A stretch of DNA of 64,000 nt from Bradyrhizobium manausense (GTDB lineage Bacteria > Pseudomonadota > Alphaproteobacteria > Rhizobiales > Xanthobacteraceae): the NCBI RefSeq assembly GCF_018130615.1, contig NZ_JAFCKB010000011.1:164565-228564 (forward strand), in the 5' to 3' direction. Position 1 is the stretch's first letter, and each line of letters opens with the position of its first letter. The notes beneath the pieces were generated by a model. It saw only the letters and a program-made list of their open reading frames with translations, was not told the origin of the DNA and made no database searches. Of the stretch, positions 52,462-60,587 are shown piece after piece. The position numbers were made by a program, and so were the translations under genes.

Positions 52462-52740
52462 ATTTTGCCTCCCTTTCGGCGTAAGTGCCTTTGGACGGCA
52501 CTGTGCATTCGAGCGCAGGCGGGTGCACCTATGTAATTCCATTAAGTGGAACTGCGTCACGCGTGGCCGGTCGATGGCATCGCCCTACTGCCGAACAAAC
52601 TCGGTTCCCCGAAAGCCGCCGTTCCGAAGGTGGACTGGTGATGTCCGCTCCTTTCCGTAAGCGCTGTTCCAAGAGCGGGCCAAGAGCGTTGCGTTTGGCC
52701 GGGCTGCCGTGATTCAAACTCCCGAGCTGGGGGTCGAATC
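52462..52740. other. Gap with IclR-type operator and the IS boundary
   Basis: 279 nt. The palindrome at 52537-52551 controls the leftward gene. The right part up to the transposase ATG should contain the IS end, but no clear terminal repeat partner was found because the other end is missing. Confidence 0.45.
52537..52551. promoter_or_regulatory. IclR-type operator 2 (TTCCATTAAGTGGAA)
   Basis: Matches operator 1 at 13 of 15 positions, arms TTCCA and TGGAA kept. It lies 76 nt before the ModA-like gene start. Confidence 0.62.
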
Positions 52741-53177
52741 ATGCGCTACGACCTGGCCGTCCATGAATGGACCGCCATTAAGCCGATGCTGCCGAACAAG
52801 CCGCGTGGTGTTCCTCGGGTGAACGACAGACGGGTCCTGAATGGCATCTTCTGGGTCCTCCGATCAGGAGCACCCCGGCGTGATCTGCCGACGGCGTTTG
52901 GCCCATACACCACTTGCTACAACCGCTTCATTAGGTGGTGGCGGGCCGGCGTTTGGGGCCGTATCATAGAAGCGCTTGCCACTGCCCATGATGCCGCTGT
53001 CCAGATGATCGACACCTCCATTGTCCGCGTGCATCAGCATGGAGCCTGCATCACAAGGACCGGCACCAATCGATGGGAAGGTCCTGCGGCGGCTTGACGA
53101 GCAAAATCCATGCGGTGATCGATGGCAATGGTCTGCCGGTAAGGCTGGCGCTGAGCCCGGGTGAGGCCCAGAACTAG
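52741..53177 (+). mobile_element. IS5-family transposase remnant (frameshifted and 3'-truncated)
   Basis: ATG 52741 opens RYDLAVHEWTAIKPMLPNKPRGVPRVNDRRVLNGIFWVLRSGAPRRDLPTAFGPYTTCYNRFIRWWRAGVW, the N-terminal part of IS5-type transposases, with the first catalytic Asp in VQMIDTSIVRVHQHG. Frame 0 ends at 53097. The other frame carries on as HQSMGRSCGGLTSKIHAVIDGNGLPVRLALSPGEAQN to TAG at 53175-53177. Two-frame transposases are normal in the IS427 group, but the second Asp and the Glu are missing, so the copy is dead. It abuts the 3' end of the membrane-protein gene and marks the right edge of the cargo block. Confidence 0.85.
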
Positions 53178-53627
53178 TTAGGACGGGTTCTCCACCACCC
53201 CGCCCGGCTCGATAAGACGAGTCTCCGCCAAAATCATCAGGCGCGACCATGACGTGACGCCAATGCAAACCGCGCCAAGGCAGGCAAAGACCTCGCGCCA
53301 AGCCAGCGATGGCACCCCGATCTGGGACACGGCGAACACTACATGATAGCCGGCGACGGCGGCGGGAACAGCGAATGCCGTAGCGATCGCGATGCGCAAG
53401 GCCAAGGACCGAGTAACAGCGACGGCGATCTGGCCGAGGACGAGCGTCAGCGCGCCGCCGGCCGTCCCGATAAGAAGCGCGGCGACGACACCAGTGCCGG
53501 TCTGCAACGCAGTCATCCCGATACTCAGCGCGACGAAAAACGGCAAGGCATAAACAGCGAGCGCAAAGATCGCCCAGCAGAACAAGCCGATGCCGAGTGC
53601 GTTGAGAACAAGCCCAATGGCGAGCAT
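53178..53627 (-). CDS. Small integral membrane protein of the ICE backbone
   Basis: 149 residues from ATG 53627. MLAIGLVLNALGIGLFCWAIFALAVYALPFFVALSIGMTALQTGTGVVAALLIGTAGGALTLVLGQIAV and later segments give four or five membrane helices. The end LILAETRLIEPGGVVENPS is soluble. I do not recognise a named family. It lies between the IS remnant and DUF2493 on the strand used by the backbone genes. Confidence 0.6.
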   Translation of the reverse strand: MLAIGLVLNALGIGLFCWAIFALAVYALPFFVALSIGMTALQTGTGVVAALLIGTAGGALTLVLGQIAVAVTRSLALRIAIATAFAVPAAVAGYHVVFAVSQIGVPSLAWREVFACLGAVCIGVTSWSRLMILAETRLIEPGGVVENPS

Positions 53628-53766
53628 GGTGGTGGCTCCATGTGCATAGATTTGAGAGTCGCGCCTTCCACCACCACCACGGCGCAACCTGGACATAGGG
53701 TCGAAACGAGGCGGAGTTGCGGCGTGAGCAATTTCGCCTCAAAGACTTCAGTCGAGCAGACGGCGC

Positions 53767-54690
53767 TCACGCGCCGCCGAACATCCAGACCGGGATGCCG
53801 AGCCGCTTCGCCTTATCGGCCAGGTTGTCCTGGATTCCAGTGCCCGGGAAGTGCATGACGCCGATCGGTAGGATTTCGAGTATGGCATCGTTGCGCTTGA
53901 AAGGTGCTGCCTTGGCATGTTTCGTCCAGTCGGGCCTGAAGGCGATCTGGGGCACCTTGCGGGTGGTCGCCCATTTGGAGGCGATCAATTCGGCCCCCTT
54001 GGGTGAGCCGCCGTGGAGCAGGACCATGTCGGGATGCTTGGCGTGAACCTTGTCGAGGCGATCCCAGATCAGATGATGGTCGTTGAAGTCGAGCCCTCCG
54101 GTGAGCGCGATCTTCGGCCCAGCGGGCAGCATGACCTCGGTCTCGGCGCGGCGCTTGGCCGCGATGAAGTCGCGGGAGTCGATCATCGCTGCGGTCAGCG
54201 TACGGTGGTTCACTAGCGATCCTGATCGGGGGCGCCAGAATGAGCCGGTGTGTGTCTCAAAGCGCTCGATGGCCTGATCACGGAAGAGCTCCAGGCAGTT
54301 GCGCCGCTCGATCAGCGTGATGCCTTCCGCCGTGATGCGTTCGAGTTCGACGGATCGAACTTCGGAACCGTCCTGCTCGCGCTGACTCTTCTGTTGCGAC
54401 TGTTCGTTGTCGTCGAGTTGGCGACCGATGCGGTCGACGACACGATGGAACAGGTTGACAGTCGACCAGAGCAGATCGTCGAGGTCCGGCTCAAGCCGCG
54501 TGTCGCTCAACGTCGCGACCAGGGCATCAAAGATATCGGCGACGGCACCGGCGATGTTCTTGCCCTCAGGAAGCGGCCGTGGATCGGGCTGGTCGTCGAA
54601 GGGGCGGTAACCGAAGAGCTGCAATTCGGTAAGAACGCGTTCGGTCGGAGATGCGGCGTGCGGCGGTTCGATGTCATCGTGATCGGTCAT
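53767..54690 (-). CDS. DUF2493 protein
   Basis: 307 residues. The C-terminal half is KIALTGGLDFNDHHLIWDRLDKVHAKHPDMVLLHGGSPKGAELIASKWATTRKVPQIAFRPDWTKHAKAAPFKRNDAILEILPIGVMHFPGTGIQDNLADKAKRLGIPVW. This is DUF2493, with a Rossmann-like nucleotide-binding fold of the DprA/SLOG type. The N-terminal half is helical and acidic. Such genes are frequent on plasmids and ICEs next to Toprim and helicase genes. Function is not known; binding of a nucleotide-derived ligand is suggested by the fold. Confidence 0.88.
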   Translation of the reverse strand: MTDHDDIEPPHAASPTERVLTELQLFGYRPFDDQPDPRPLPEGKNIAGAVADIFDALVATLSDTRLEPDLDDLLWSTVNLFHRVVDRIGRQLDDNEQSQQKSQREQDGSEVRSVELERITAEGITLIERRNCLELFRDQAIERFETHTGSFWRPRSGSLVNHRTLTAAMIDSRDFIAAKRRAETEVMLPAGPKIALTGGLDFNDHHLIWDRLDKVHAKHPDMVLLHGGSPKGAELIASKWATTRKVPQIAFRPDWTKHAKAAPFKRNDAILEILPIGVMHFPGTGIQDNLADKAKRLGIPVWMFGGA

Positions 54691-54712
54691 GGAGGTGATC
54701 CTTTGCCGGATC

Positions 54713-54743
54713 GGCCGCGACCATCGCGGCCTTCGTGGCGATC
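54713..54743 (-). promoter_or_regulatory. Leader element shared by the DUF736 and DUF2493 genes (copy 2)
   Basis: Contains a perfect 8-bp stem, GGCCGCGA and TCGCGGCC around TGG, 23 nt before the DUF2493 start. Copy 1 at 42793-42822 has the same sequence with a few changes. Confidence 0.45.
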
Positions 54744-55028
54744 ACTCAAACGGCAGGCGGAACGGGCCAGAACCCGGAGCGGAGCGGAGGGCCGAAGCGC
54801 AGCGGAGGATGGCGGAGGCCGGCTATTTTGCTTCGCGATGCAAAGCGCGCCGATAACGTGACTAATATGTCTTCTCATCGCCGGCGCGCGGCGGAAAATA
54901 GCCGGACGCAGCCATTGCCGGCCCGAGCCGCTTGCCGTCCGATCGCCCTCTAGAAGGCCGTGGTCGCGTCCTCTTCCGGCAGTGGCCGAACCGCGACCGA
55001 CCCGTCGAGGCCCATCGAATCGCCGGGG
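54744..55028. other. Gap between the Toprim and DUF2493 genes
   Basis: About 285 nt, no gene. GC-rich direct repeats of the GGAGCGNAGCGGAGG type occur at about 54777-54815 and also after leader copy 1. Probably the promoter region for DUF2493. Confidence 0.4.
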
Positions 55029-56090
55029 CTATTCCGCGGTTGCCATCGACGAATGCAGGAAACGGATGACGTCCTCTGGTACGAGTTGAAGTAGCAACGC
55101 TGCTCGGAGGGCCTCGAGGCCGAAGATGTGCAGATCTTCGTTGAAGTCGCCAAGCCGAGGCGACAACGCGATCGTTTCAATGCCGGCGTCTTGCGCGCGC
55201 TGGGTGAGAATAGCCTGTGCTGCATCTCCGGCGGCATCCGCGTCACGGGCGATATAGAGTCGGCGTAGGCCAGACGGCAGCAGCATGGCTGAGAGGTGAT
55301 TGGCCGAGAGAGCAGCGGTCATGGGCAAGGTCGGCAGTACATAACGCAGCGACAGCATGGTCTCGATCCCCTCGCCCGCAGCGAGCACGTCGTCCACCAC
55401 GCCGAAGCGAACGGCGTTACCAAGCAGGTCGCCCATGGCCTTTCGTGGCGTGTCGATCGGGGCCTTGCCGAGCCGCACGCGATCAAAGCCGTGTGGATCT
55501 AGCCAGGTGCGATGCACGCCGGTAATCCGTCCCTCGAGGTCCGTGACAGAGCCTATCATCGCCGGCCAGGTTTCAGTCGGCAAATGCTCGTCCGGTCGGT
55601 AGTAGCAGCGTGGGTGGAAGCGCAGGCTACCACCGTGGTGGATTTGGCTTATTCCACGACGTTGCAAATACGTTTCCACCAACGTCCTTTCGATCGGACC
55701 GGATATCGCAAAAAGTCGACGGGCGGCTTCTTGCGATCCGGCCGGCACGACTGGACGAACGGGTCTCGGGAGTGATTGCTCCTCAGAACGAGGTAGCTTC
55801 AGAAAGCGCCTCGCCTCCTCGGCGACCTCGCGGAAGTCTCGCAAGGCAAGGCTTTCGCGGATGATGTCGAGGAGATCGCCATGCCCCCCGGTCGCGGCAT
55901 CGGTCCATTTGCCGGCGGGGCCCGTCGACGATTCCTGGAGCCGCACAAATAACGAGCGGCCCGGGGTGTTGTGGACGTCACCAACCACCCAGTACCGCCC
56001 CGCCCGCTTACCATTGGGGAGATAGTGTCGGCACACCGCCTCGGCCTCGCGCGCGAGGCGGCGTGCCAGCTCGGAGACATCGCCGGACAT
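55029..56090 (-). CDS. Toprim/primase-like protein
   Basis: 353 residues. N-terminal part (RAGRYWVVGDVHNTPGRSLFVRLQESSTGPAGKWTDAATGGHGDLLDIIRESLAL) resembles the zinc-ribbon-like region of plasmid primases. The Toprim core is VLAAGEGIETMLSLRYVLPTLPMTAALSANHLSAMLLPSGLRRLYIARDADAAGDAAQAIL, with Glu in GEGIET and the D-X-D in RDADAAG. It probably makes primers after transfer of single-stranded DNA. The ATG overlaps the stop of the helicase gene by one base. Confidence 0.9.
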   Translation of the reverse strand: MSGDVSELARRLAREAEAVCRHYLPNGKRAGRYWVVGDVHNTPGRSLFVRLQESSTGPAGKWTDAATGGHGDLLDIIRESLALRDFREVAEEARRFLKLPRSEEQSLPRPVRPVVPAGSQEAARRLFAISGPIERTLVETYLQRRGISQIHHGGSLRFHPRCYYRPDEHLPTETWPAMIGSVTDLEGRITGVHRTWLDPHGFDRVRLGKAPIDTPRKAMGDLLGNAVRFGVVDDVLAAGEGIETMLSLRYVLPTLPMTAALSANHLSAMLLPSGLRRLYIARDADAAGDAAQAILTQRAQDAGIETIALSPRLGDFNEDLHIFGLEALRAALLLQLVPEDVIRFLHSSMATAE

Positions 56091-59000
56091 TACGCGGCCT
56101 CCCGCTCACTGACGCCCGTAACCGGATAGGTGTCGAGCACCCTCGACAGGACCTCAATGCCGCTCGCGTCCGTGGGTACGAACATGCGCAGCTTCCAGGA
56201 GATGATCTCCCCAAAGAGGCCGTAAGCACGGAGACGATCGCGCATCGTGTCGTTGAATCCCGACAGCTCGATGCGATATGCACCCATCACCCGGGCTCGA
56301 CGAAGCTGGAGCCCCTCCGTTAGATCGAGGACGGTCCGTCCTTCCACCAGCGCGGCAAAGGCAGCATCCGGCGTCAGCGAAGGCGCGTCCGCCGCAAGGA
56401 CGCTTGCGACCCAGACAGCAGAGACCTTGCGTCCGATGATCCGTTCGCCCGCATCGGTTTGGAGCCGATAGACGCGGGTCGACTCGTTCGGCAACCGCTT
56501 CCAGATCGGTAACAGCAAGCCCGCCACAACGTGGATCGTGCTTTCCGTGAACTCGGGCACCTCGGCAAGCTCCGCCAGCCAGGTCGAGGCAAAGCGTTCA
56601 CGATCCGCTTCGTCCCAATGACTTTCGGCCATGGTGGTCAAGGGGACCGTGTGCTGATCCATCGGCCGGATCAGACGGGCGCGCCGCTCGATCTCGCCGT
56701 CATCGAGCATGACGCTCGCCGCGGGGACCTGCACGGCAGCTCGTCTCGAGCGCTCATTGACGAGCAGGACGGCCTGACGATCGGAAAGACGAGCAAGAGC
56801 ATCATCCAGACTCACCGGATGATTGCGCTGGCGCTGGGCGACCGTGAGCAGCCGGGTCTCGGCGCGGGTCCCCGGATGGTCATAGATCGTCCGCCGGTCG
56901 GTGACGACAAAGCTCTCGGCACGGAGGGTTTCCAACCCCACGTCGTAGGTGCCGGATGCAACCGCGCCTTCGATCCGAGCGGTCAAGAGCTGCTCGAAGG
57001 CGGTGAACAGCACATTCTGCAGGTCAATGGTGAGGGCCAACAACCTGTTCAGGAAGGTCGTGATGGGCGGCAGGTCATCCCTGAGCCCATTGGTATCCGT
57101 CAGCTTCAGGCCAGTCGCATCTTGAAACCTCTCGAGCGAACATCCGTCGACCTTGCCTCGCACCAGCAGCGTGTAGAGTTGACGCAATGCATCACGTCCG
57201 TACTGGCTTTCGAGATTGTCCTCGGGTCGAAACAGCCCCTGCCCTCCGGTCTGGCGCTGGCCGCGCGTAATGGCTCCCAATGTGTCGAGCCGGCGCGCAA
57301 TGGTGCTGAGGAAGCGCTTTTCGGCCTTCACGTCGGTCGCGATGGGACGAAACAGCGGTGGCTGCGCCTGGTTGGTCCGGTTGGTCCGGCCGAGGCCCTG
57401 GATCGCAGCATCCGCCTTCCAGCCGGGTTCGAGCAGATAGTGGACGCGCAAGCGGCGATTTCGAGCCGACAGTTCGGCGTGGTAGCTCCTCCCCGTGCCG
57501 CCCGCGTCGGAGAACACGAGGATGCGCTTGATGTCGTCCATAAAGGCCGAGGTCTCGGCGAGGTTGGCCGACCCGGCGCGGTTTTCGACGATCAGCCGGT
57601 CGCCCTTGCGAATGATACGGCGCGAGCGGCCGGTCACTTCGGCGACCATGTCGGTGCCGAAACGCTGCACGATTTGATCCAGCGCGCCGGGTACCGGAGG
57701 CAGCGAGGCGAGTTTCTCGATGAGGCGGCCGCGTCGTGCCACGGCTTCCCGGCTCTCAACCGGCTGGCCATCGCGATAGACAGGCCGAGAGCAGAGGTTG
57801 CCCTCCGAGTCGGTAAACGGCTCGTAGAGCTGGACCGGGAAGGAATGGGCGAGATAGTCGAGCACATACTCGCGCGGGGTGATGTCGACCTGGACGTCGC
57901 CCCAATCTTCGGTCGGGACGTCGGCGAGCCGGCGCTCCATCAGCGCTTCGCCCGTTGAAACAATCTGGATGACAGCGGCATGGCCGGCGTCGAGATCGCG
58001 GTCGATCGATCGGATGAGCGACGGCGTCTTCATCGAGGTCAGCAGATGGCCGAAGAAGCGCTGTTTGGCGCTCTCGAAGGCGGATCGGGCCGCCGATTTT
58101 GCCTGCCCGTTCAGCGTTCTAGTTTCGCCGGTGATGTTGGCGGCCCGCATCGCCGCGTCGAGGTTGTTATGGATGATGCTGAACGCATCTGCATAGGCGT
58201 CGTAGATGCGAACCTGCTCCGGTGTAAGCTGGTGTTCAACGAGCTCGTACTCGACGCCCTCATAGGACAATGAACGGGCCGCGTAGAGACCGAGCGCCTT
58301 GAGATCGCGCGCGAGCACCTCCATCGCCGCGACGCCACCCTCCTCGATTGCCACAACGAACTCGGCGCGTGTGGCGAACGGGAAATCGGCGCCGCCCCAA
58401 AGGCCGAGGCGTTGGGCATAAGCGAGGTTGTGGACCGTGGTGGCGCCAGTCGCCGAGACATAAACCACGCGAGCATTGGGCAAGGCGTGCTGGAGCCTCA
58501 GCCCCGCACGCCCCTGCTGAGAGGCCGCCTGGTCGCCGCGCTCACCCTTGCCGCCGACCGCATTCTGCATGGCATGGCTCTCGTCGAAGACGATCACTCC
58601 GTCGAAGTCGGAGCCCAACCATTCAACGATCTGCCCGACACGCGAAAGCTTCTCGCCACGCTCGTCGGTGCGTAGCGTGGCATAGGTGGTAAAAAGGATG
58701 CCTTCAGAAAGCCGGATCGGTGTGCCCTGGCGAAACCGGGACAGAGGCGTAACGAGCAGTCGCTCCATGCCGAGCGCGGACCAGTCGCGCTGGGCGTCCT
58801 CAATCAGCTTGTCGGATTTGCTGATCCAGACCGCACGGCGGCGGCCCTTGAGCCAATTATCGAGCAGGATCCCTGCGACCTGCCGTCCCTTGCCCGCGCC
58901 GGTGCCATCACCCAAGAACCAGCCGCGGCGAAAGCGAACGGCATTCTCTGCGTCGTCGCGTGCGGCGGCCACAACATCAAACGTCGCATCGACAGTCCAG

Positions 59001-60406
59001 GAGCCCGCGAGAAATTCGGAATGCGCCTCGCCGGCATAAATAACGCTCTCGATCTGGGCGTCCGACAGGACTCCAACTGCCACCAGGGCCGAGGGCAGGT
59101 GCGGACGATAGGATGGCTTCGGTGGCGCAACGGAAGCCATCGCCGCGGACTGCACGAGCTTGGTCGGATGTGCGCGTGATCCGGGAATACGGATGGATTG
59201 CAATCCATACTCCTCGTAAAGAGCGTCGGTGAGGCGGGCGCCTTCCGGCGGCGACCATTCGACGGTCTCGTACGTAAGCTCCACACCTTCTGGCGCGCTC
59301 CGCGAAGTGAACGCGTTTGCAGCAATGGCGCCGGCCGATCGGGAGATTGCAGGGCGCCTAATGACGTCGGCCACGACCGATGCGGCGACGGGCAGCCTCG
59401 GCGGCACATGCAGGGTTACCCAATTGAGCAAGTTGGCGACATCGCCGGCCAAGCCTTGCGAGGCGGGAAAAGCCTTCGGATCGGCGGCGGGCAACTTATC
59501 GATGACAAGCAGCCTCGTGTCCGTCTGAGTGCCGTGCTTGGCGTAGACGACGCCGTCGATGGCGGCAGAAAACACGACCCGTCCGCACTCCTGGAGGCGA
59601 ACAAAGGCATCAGTCCACGCCGGGTTATCCGGCGCAAGACCTGCGCCAGCGATGGCGACGAGGCGTCCACCGTCGCAAAGACGCCCGAGCGCCGAAGCAA
59701 TGTGCCGGAAAGCGGCGTCCGCCATTCTTCGATCCACATTCGCCACAGCGGAGAACGGCGGGTTCATCAGAACGACGGTCGGCACGACGTTCGCGTCGAG
59801 ATGATCATCGATCTGCGCAGCGTCGAACCGCGTGACCTCAACGTTGGCAAACAAATGATCGAGCAGCGCCGCGCGGCCTTCGGCCAACTCGTTCAACATC
59901 AGAGAGCCGCCGGCGAGCTCGGCAAGGATGGCGAGCAAGCCGGTCCCGGCGGATGGCTCCAGAACGCGGTCGGCAGGGGTAATACCGGCTGCGGTGCATG
60001 CGACTAGCCCAAGCGGGATCGGCGTCGAGAATTGCTGAAACGCCTGACTGTCCTCGGAACGCCGCGTATGGGTCGGCAGACAGCTGGCGATTTTCGCGAG
60101 CATCGGCAGCATCGCGGCCGTCGAACCAGCCTTGGCGCGCATGGCCGGGCCAAACTTGCGAAGGAAGAGAACGGTTGCCACCTCGCAGACGTCATAGGCG
60201 GTCTTCCAGTTCCAGGCGCCGGCGGCGTCCGAGCCACCGAATGCAGCTTCCATGGCGCAACGCAGGGCGGCGGCATCGATGCGACGGCCCCGCTCGAGAT
60301 CGGTCAAGAGCTGTCGCGCGGTCCTGACAGCAGCAGAGGTGAGACTTGCAGCGGCACGCATCGAGAGCGGCGCGGCGGCAACGCCGCCGGCGAGAGATTC
60401 GGTCAT
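56090..60406 (-). CDS. Methyltransferase/helicase of the strawberry-notch type
   Basis: 1438 residues, very large. Residues about 100-330 are an adenine-methyltransferase-like domain (DRVLEPSAGTGLLAIL; VVLMNPPFSAV near 212). From about 480 comes a helicase: GWFLGDGTGAGKGRQVAGI is Walker A near 503 and VIVFDESHAMQN the DExH box near 610. A C-terminal helicase part contains RILVFSDAGGTGRSYHAELSARNRRLRVHYLLEPGWKADAAIQGLGRTNRTNQAQPP. Such proteins are a regular part of large alphaproteobacterial mobile elements. A role in protecting or processing transferred DNA is inferred; no experiment is known to me. Confidence 0.9.
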   Translation of the reverse strand: MTESLAGGVAAAPLSMRAAASLTSAAVRTARQLLTDLERGRRIDAAALRCAMEAAFGGSDAAGAWNWKTAYDVCEVATVLFLRKFGPAMRAKAGSTAAMLPMLAKIASCLPTHTRRSEDSQAFQQFSTPIPLGLVACTAAGITPADRVLEPSAGTGLLAILAELAGGSLMLNELAEGRAALLDHLFANVEVTRFDAAQIDDHLDANVVPTVVLMNPPFSAVANVDRRMADAAFRHIASALGRLCDGGRLVAIAGAGLAPDNPAWTDAFVRLQECGRVVFSAAIDGVVYAKHGTQTDTRLLVIDKLPAADPKAFPASQGLAGDVANLLNWVTLHVPPRLPVAASVVADVIRRPAISRSAGAIAANAFTSRSAPEGVELTYETVEWSPPEGARLTDALYEEYGLQSIRIPGSRAHPTKLVQSAAMASVAPPKPSYRPHLPSALVAVGVLSDAQIESVIYAGEAHSEFLAGSWTVDATFDVVAAARDDAENAVRFRRGWFLGDGTGAGKGRQVAGILLDNWLKGRRRAVWISKSDKLIEDAQRDWSALGMERLLVTPLSRFRQGTPIRLSEGILFTTYATLRTDERGEKLSRVGQIVEWLGSDFDGVIVFDESHAMQNAVGGKGERGDQAASQQGRAGLRLQHALPNARVVYVSATGATTVHNLAYAQRLGLWGGADFPFATRAEFVVAIEEGGVAAMEVLARDLKALGLYAARSLSYEGVEYELVEHQLTPEQVRIYDAYADAFSIIHNNLDAAMRAANITGETRTLNGQAKSAARSAFESAKQRFFGHLLTSMKTPSLIRSIDRDLDAGHAAVIQIVSTGEALMERRLADVPTEDWGDVQVDITPREYVLDYLAHSFPVQLYEPFTDSEGNLCSRPVYRDGQPVESREAVARRGRLIEKLASLPPVPGALDQIVQRFGTDMVAEVTGRSRRIIRKGDRLIVENRAGSANLAETSAFMDDIKRILVFSDAGGTGRSYHAELSARNRRLRVHYLLEPGWKADAAIQGLGRTNRTNQAQPPLFRPIATDVKAEKRFLSTIARRLDTLGAITRGQRQTGGQGLFRPEDNLESQYGRDALRQLYTLLVRGKVDGCSLERFQDATGLKLTDTNGLRDDLPPITTFLNRLLALTIDLQNVLFTAFEQLLTARIEGAVASGTYDVGLETLRAESFVVTDRRTIYDHPGTRAETRLLTVAQRQRNHPVSLDDALARLSDRQAVLLVNERSRRAAVQVPAASVMLDDGEIERRARLIRPMDQHTVPLTTMAESHWDEADRERFASTWLAELAEVPEFTESTIHVVAGLLLPIWKRLPNESTRVYRLQTDAGERIIGRKVSAVWVASVLAADAPSLTPDAAFAALVEGRTVLDLTEGLQLRRARVMGAYRIELSGFNDTMRDRLRAYGLFGEIISWKLRMFVPTDASGIEVLSRVLDTYPVTGVSEREAA

Positions 60407-60514
60407 GGCAGGATTTCTTTCGGAGAGCAGGAACGGGTCGAACCATCAGGCGCTCTCTTCTGACCCCAACGGCTCAAATCCTTGCCGGCCCGACTCTCCC
60501 TCTCAGCACTCACC

Positions 60515-60550
60515 AAAAAAAATGGGGACCGGCGCTGCACACCGGTCCCC
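60515..60550 (-). terminator. Strong intrinsic terminator after the ParB-like gene
   Basis: Read leftward: a perfect 9-bp stem, GGGGACCGG / CCGGTCCCC, at 60550-60524, followed by A and then eight T. It lies 38 nt after the ParB-like stop at 60588. Confidence 0.85.
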
Positions 60551-60557
60551 AAGCAAC

Positions 60558-60581
60558 GCGGGATGGCTGGAGCCATCCCGC
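60558..60581 (-). terminator. Second hairpin between the ParB-like stop and the terminator
   Basis: Perfect 11-bp arms GCGGGATGGCT / AGCCATCCCGC with two bases between. It follows the stop at 60588 by 6 nt. Together with the next stem it makes a tandem hairpin 3' end that may protect the mRNA. Confidence 0.6.
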
Positions 60582-60587
60582 TCTATG

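Noticed and set aside
52741-53097. Functional IS element
   Set aside because: Later catalytic residues and one end are missing; only a remnant remains.
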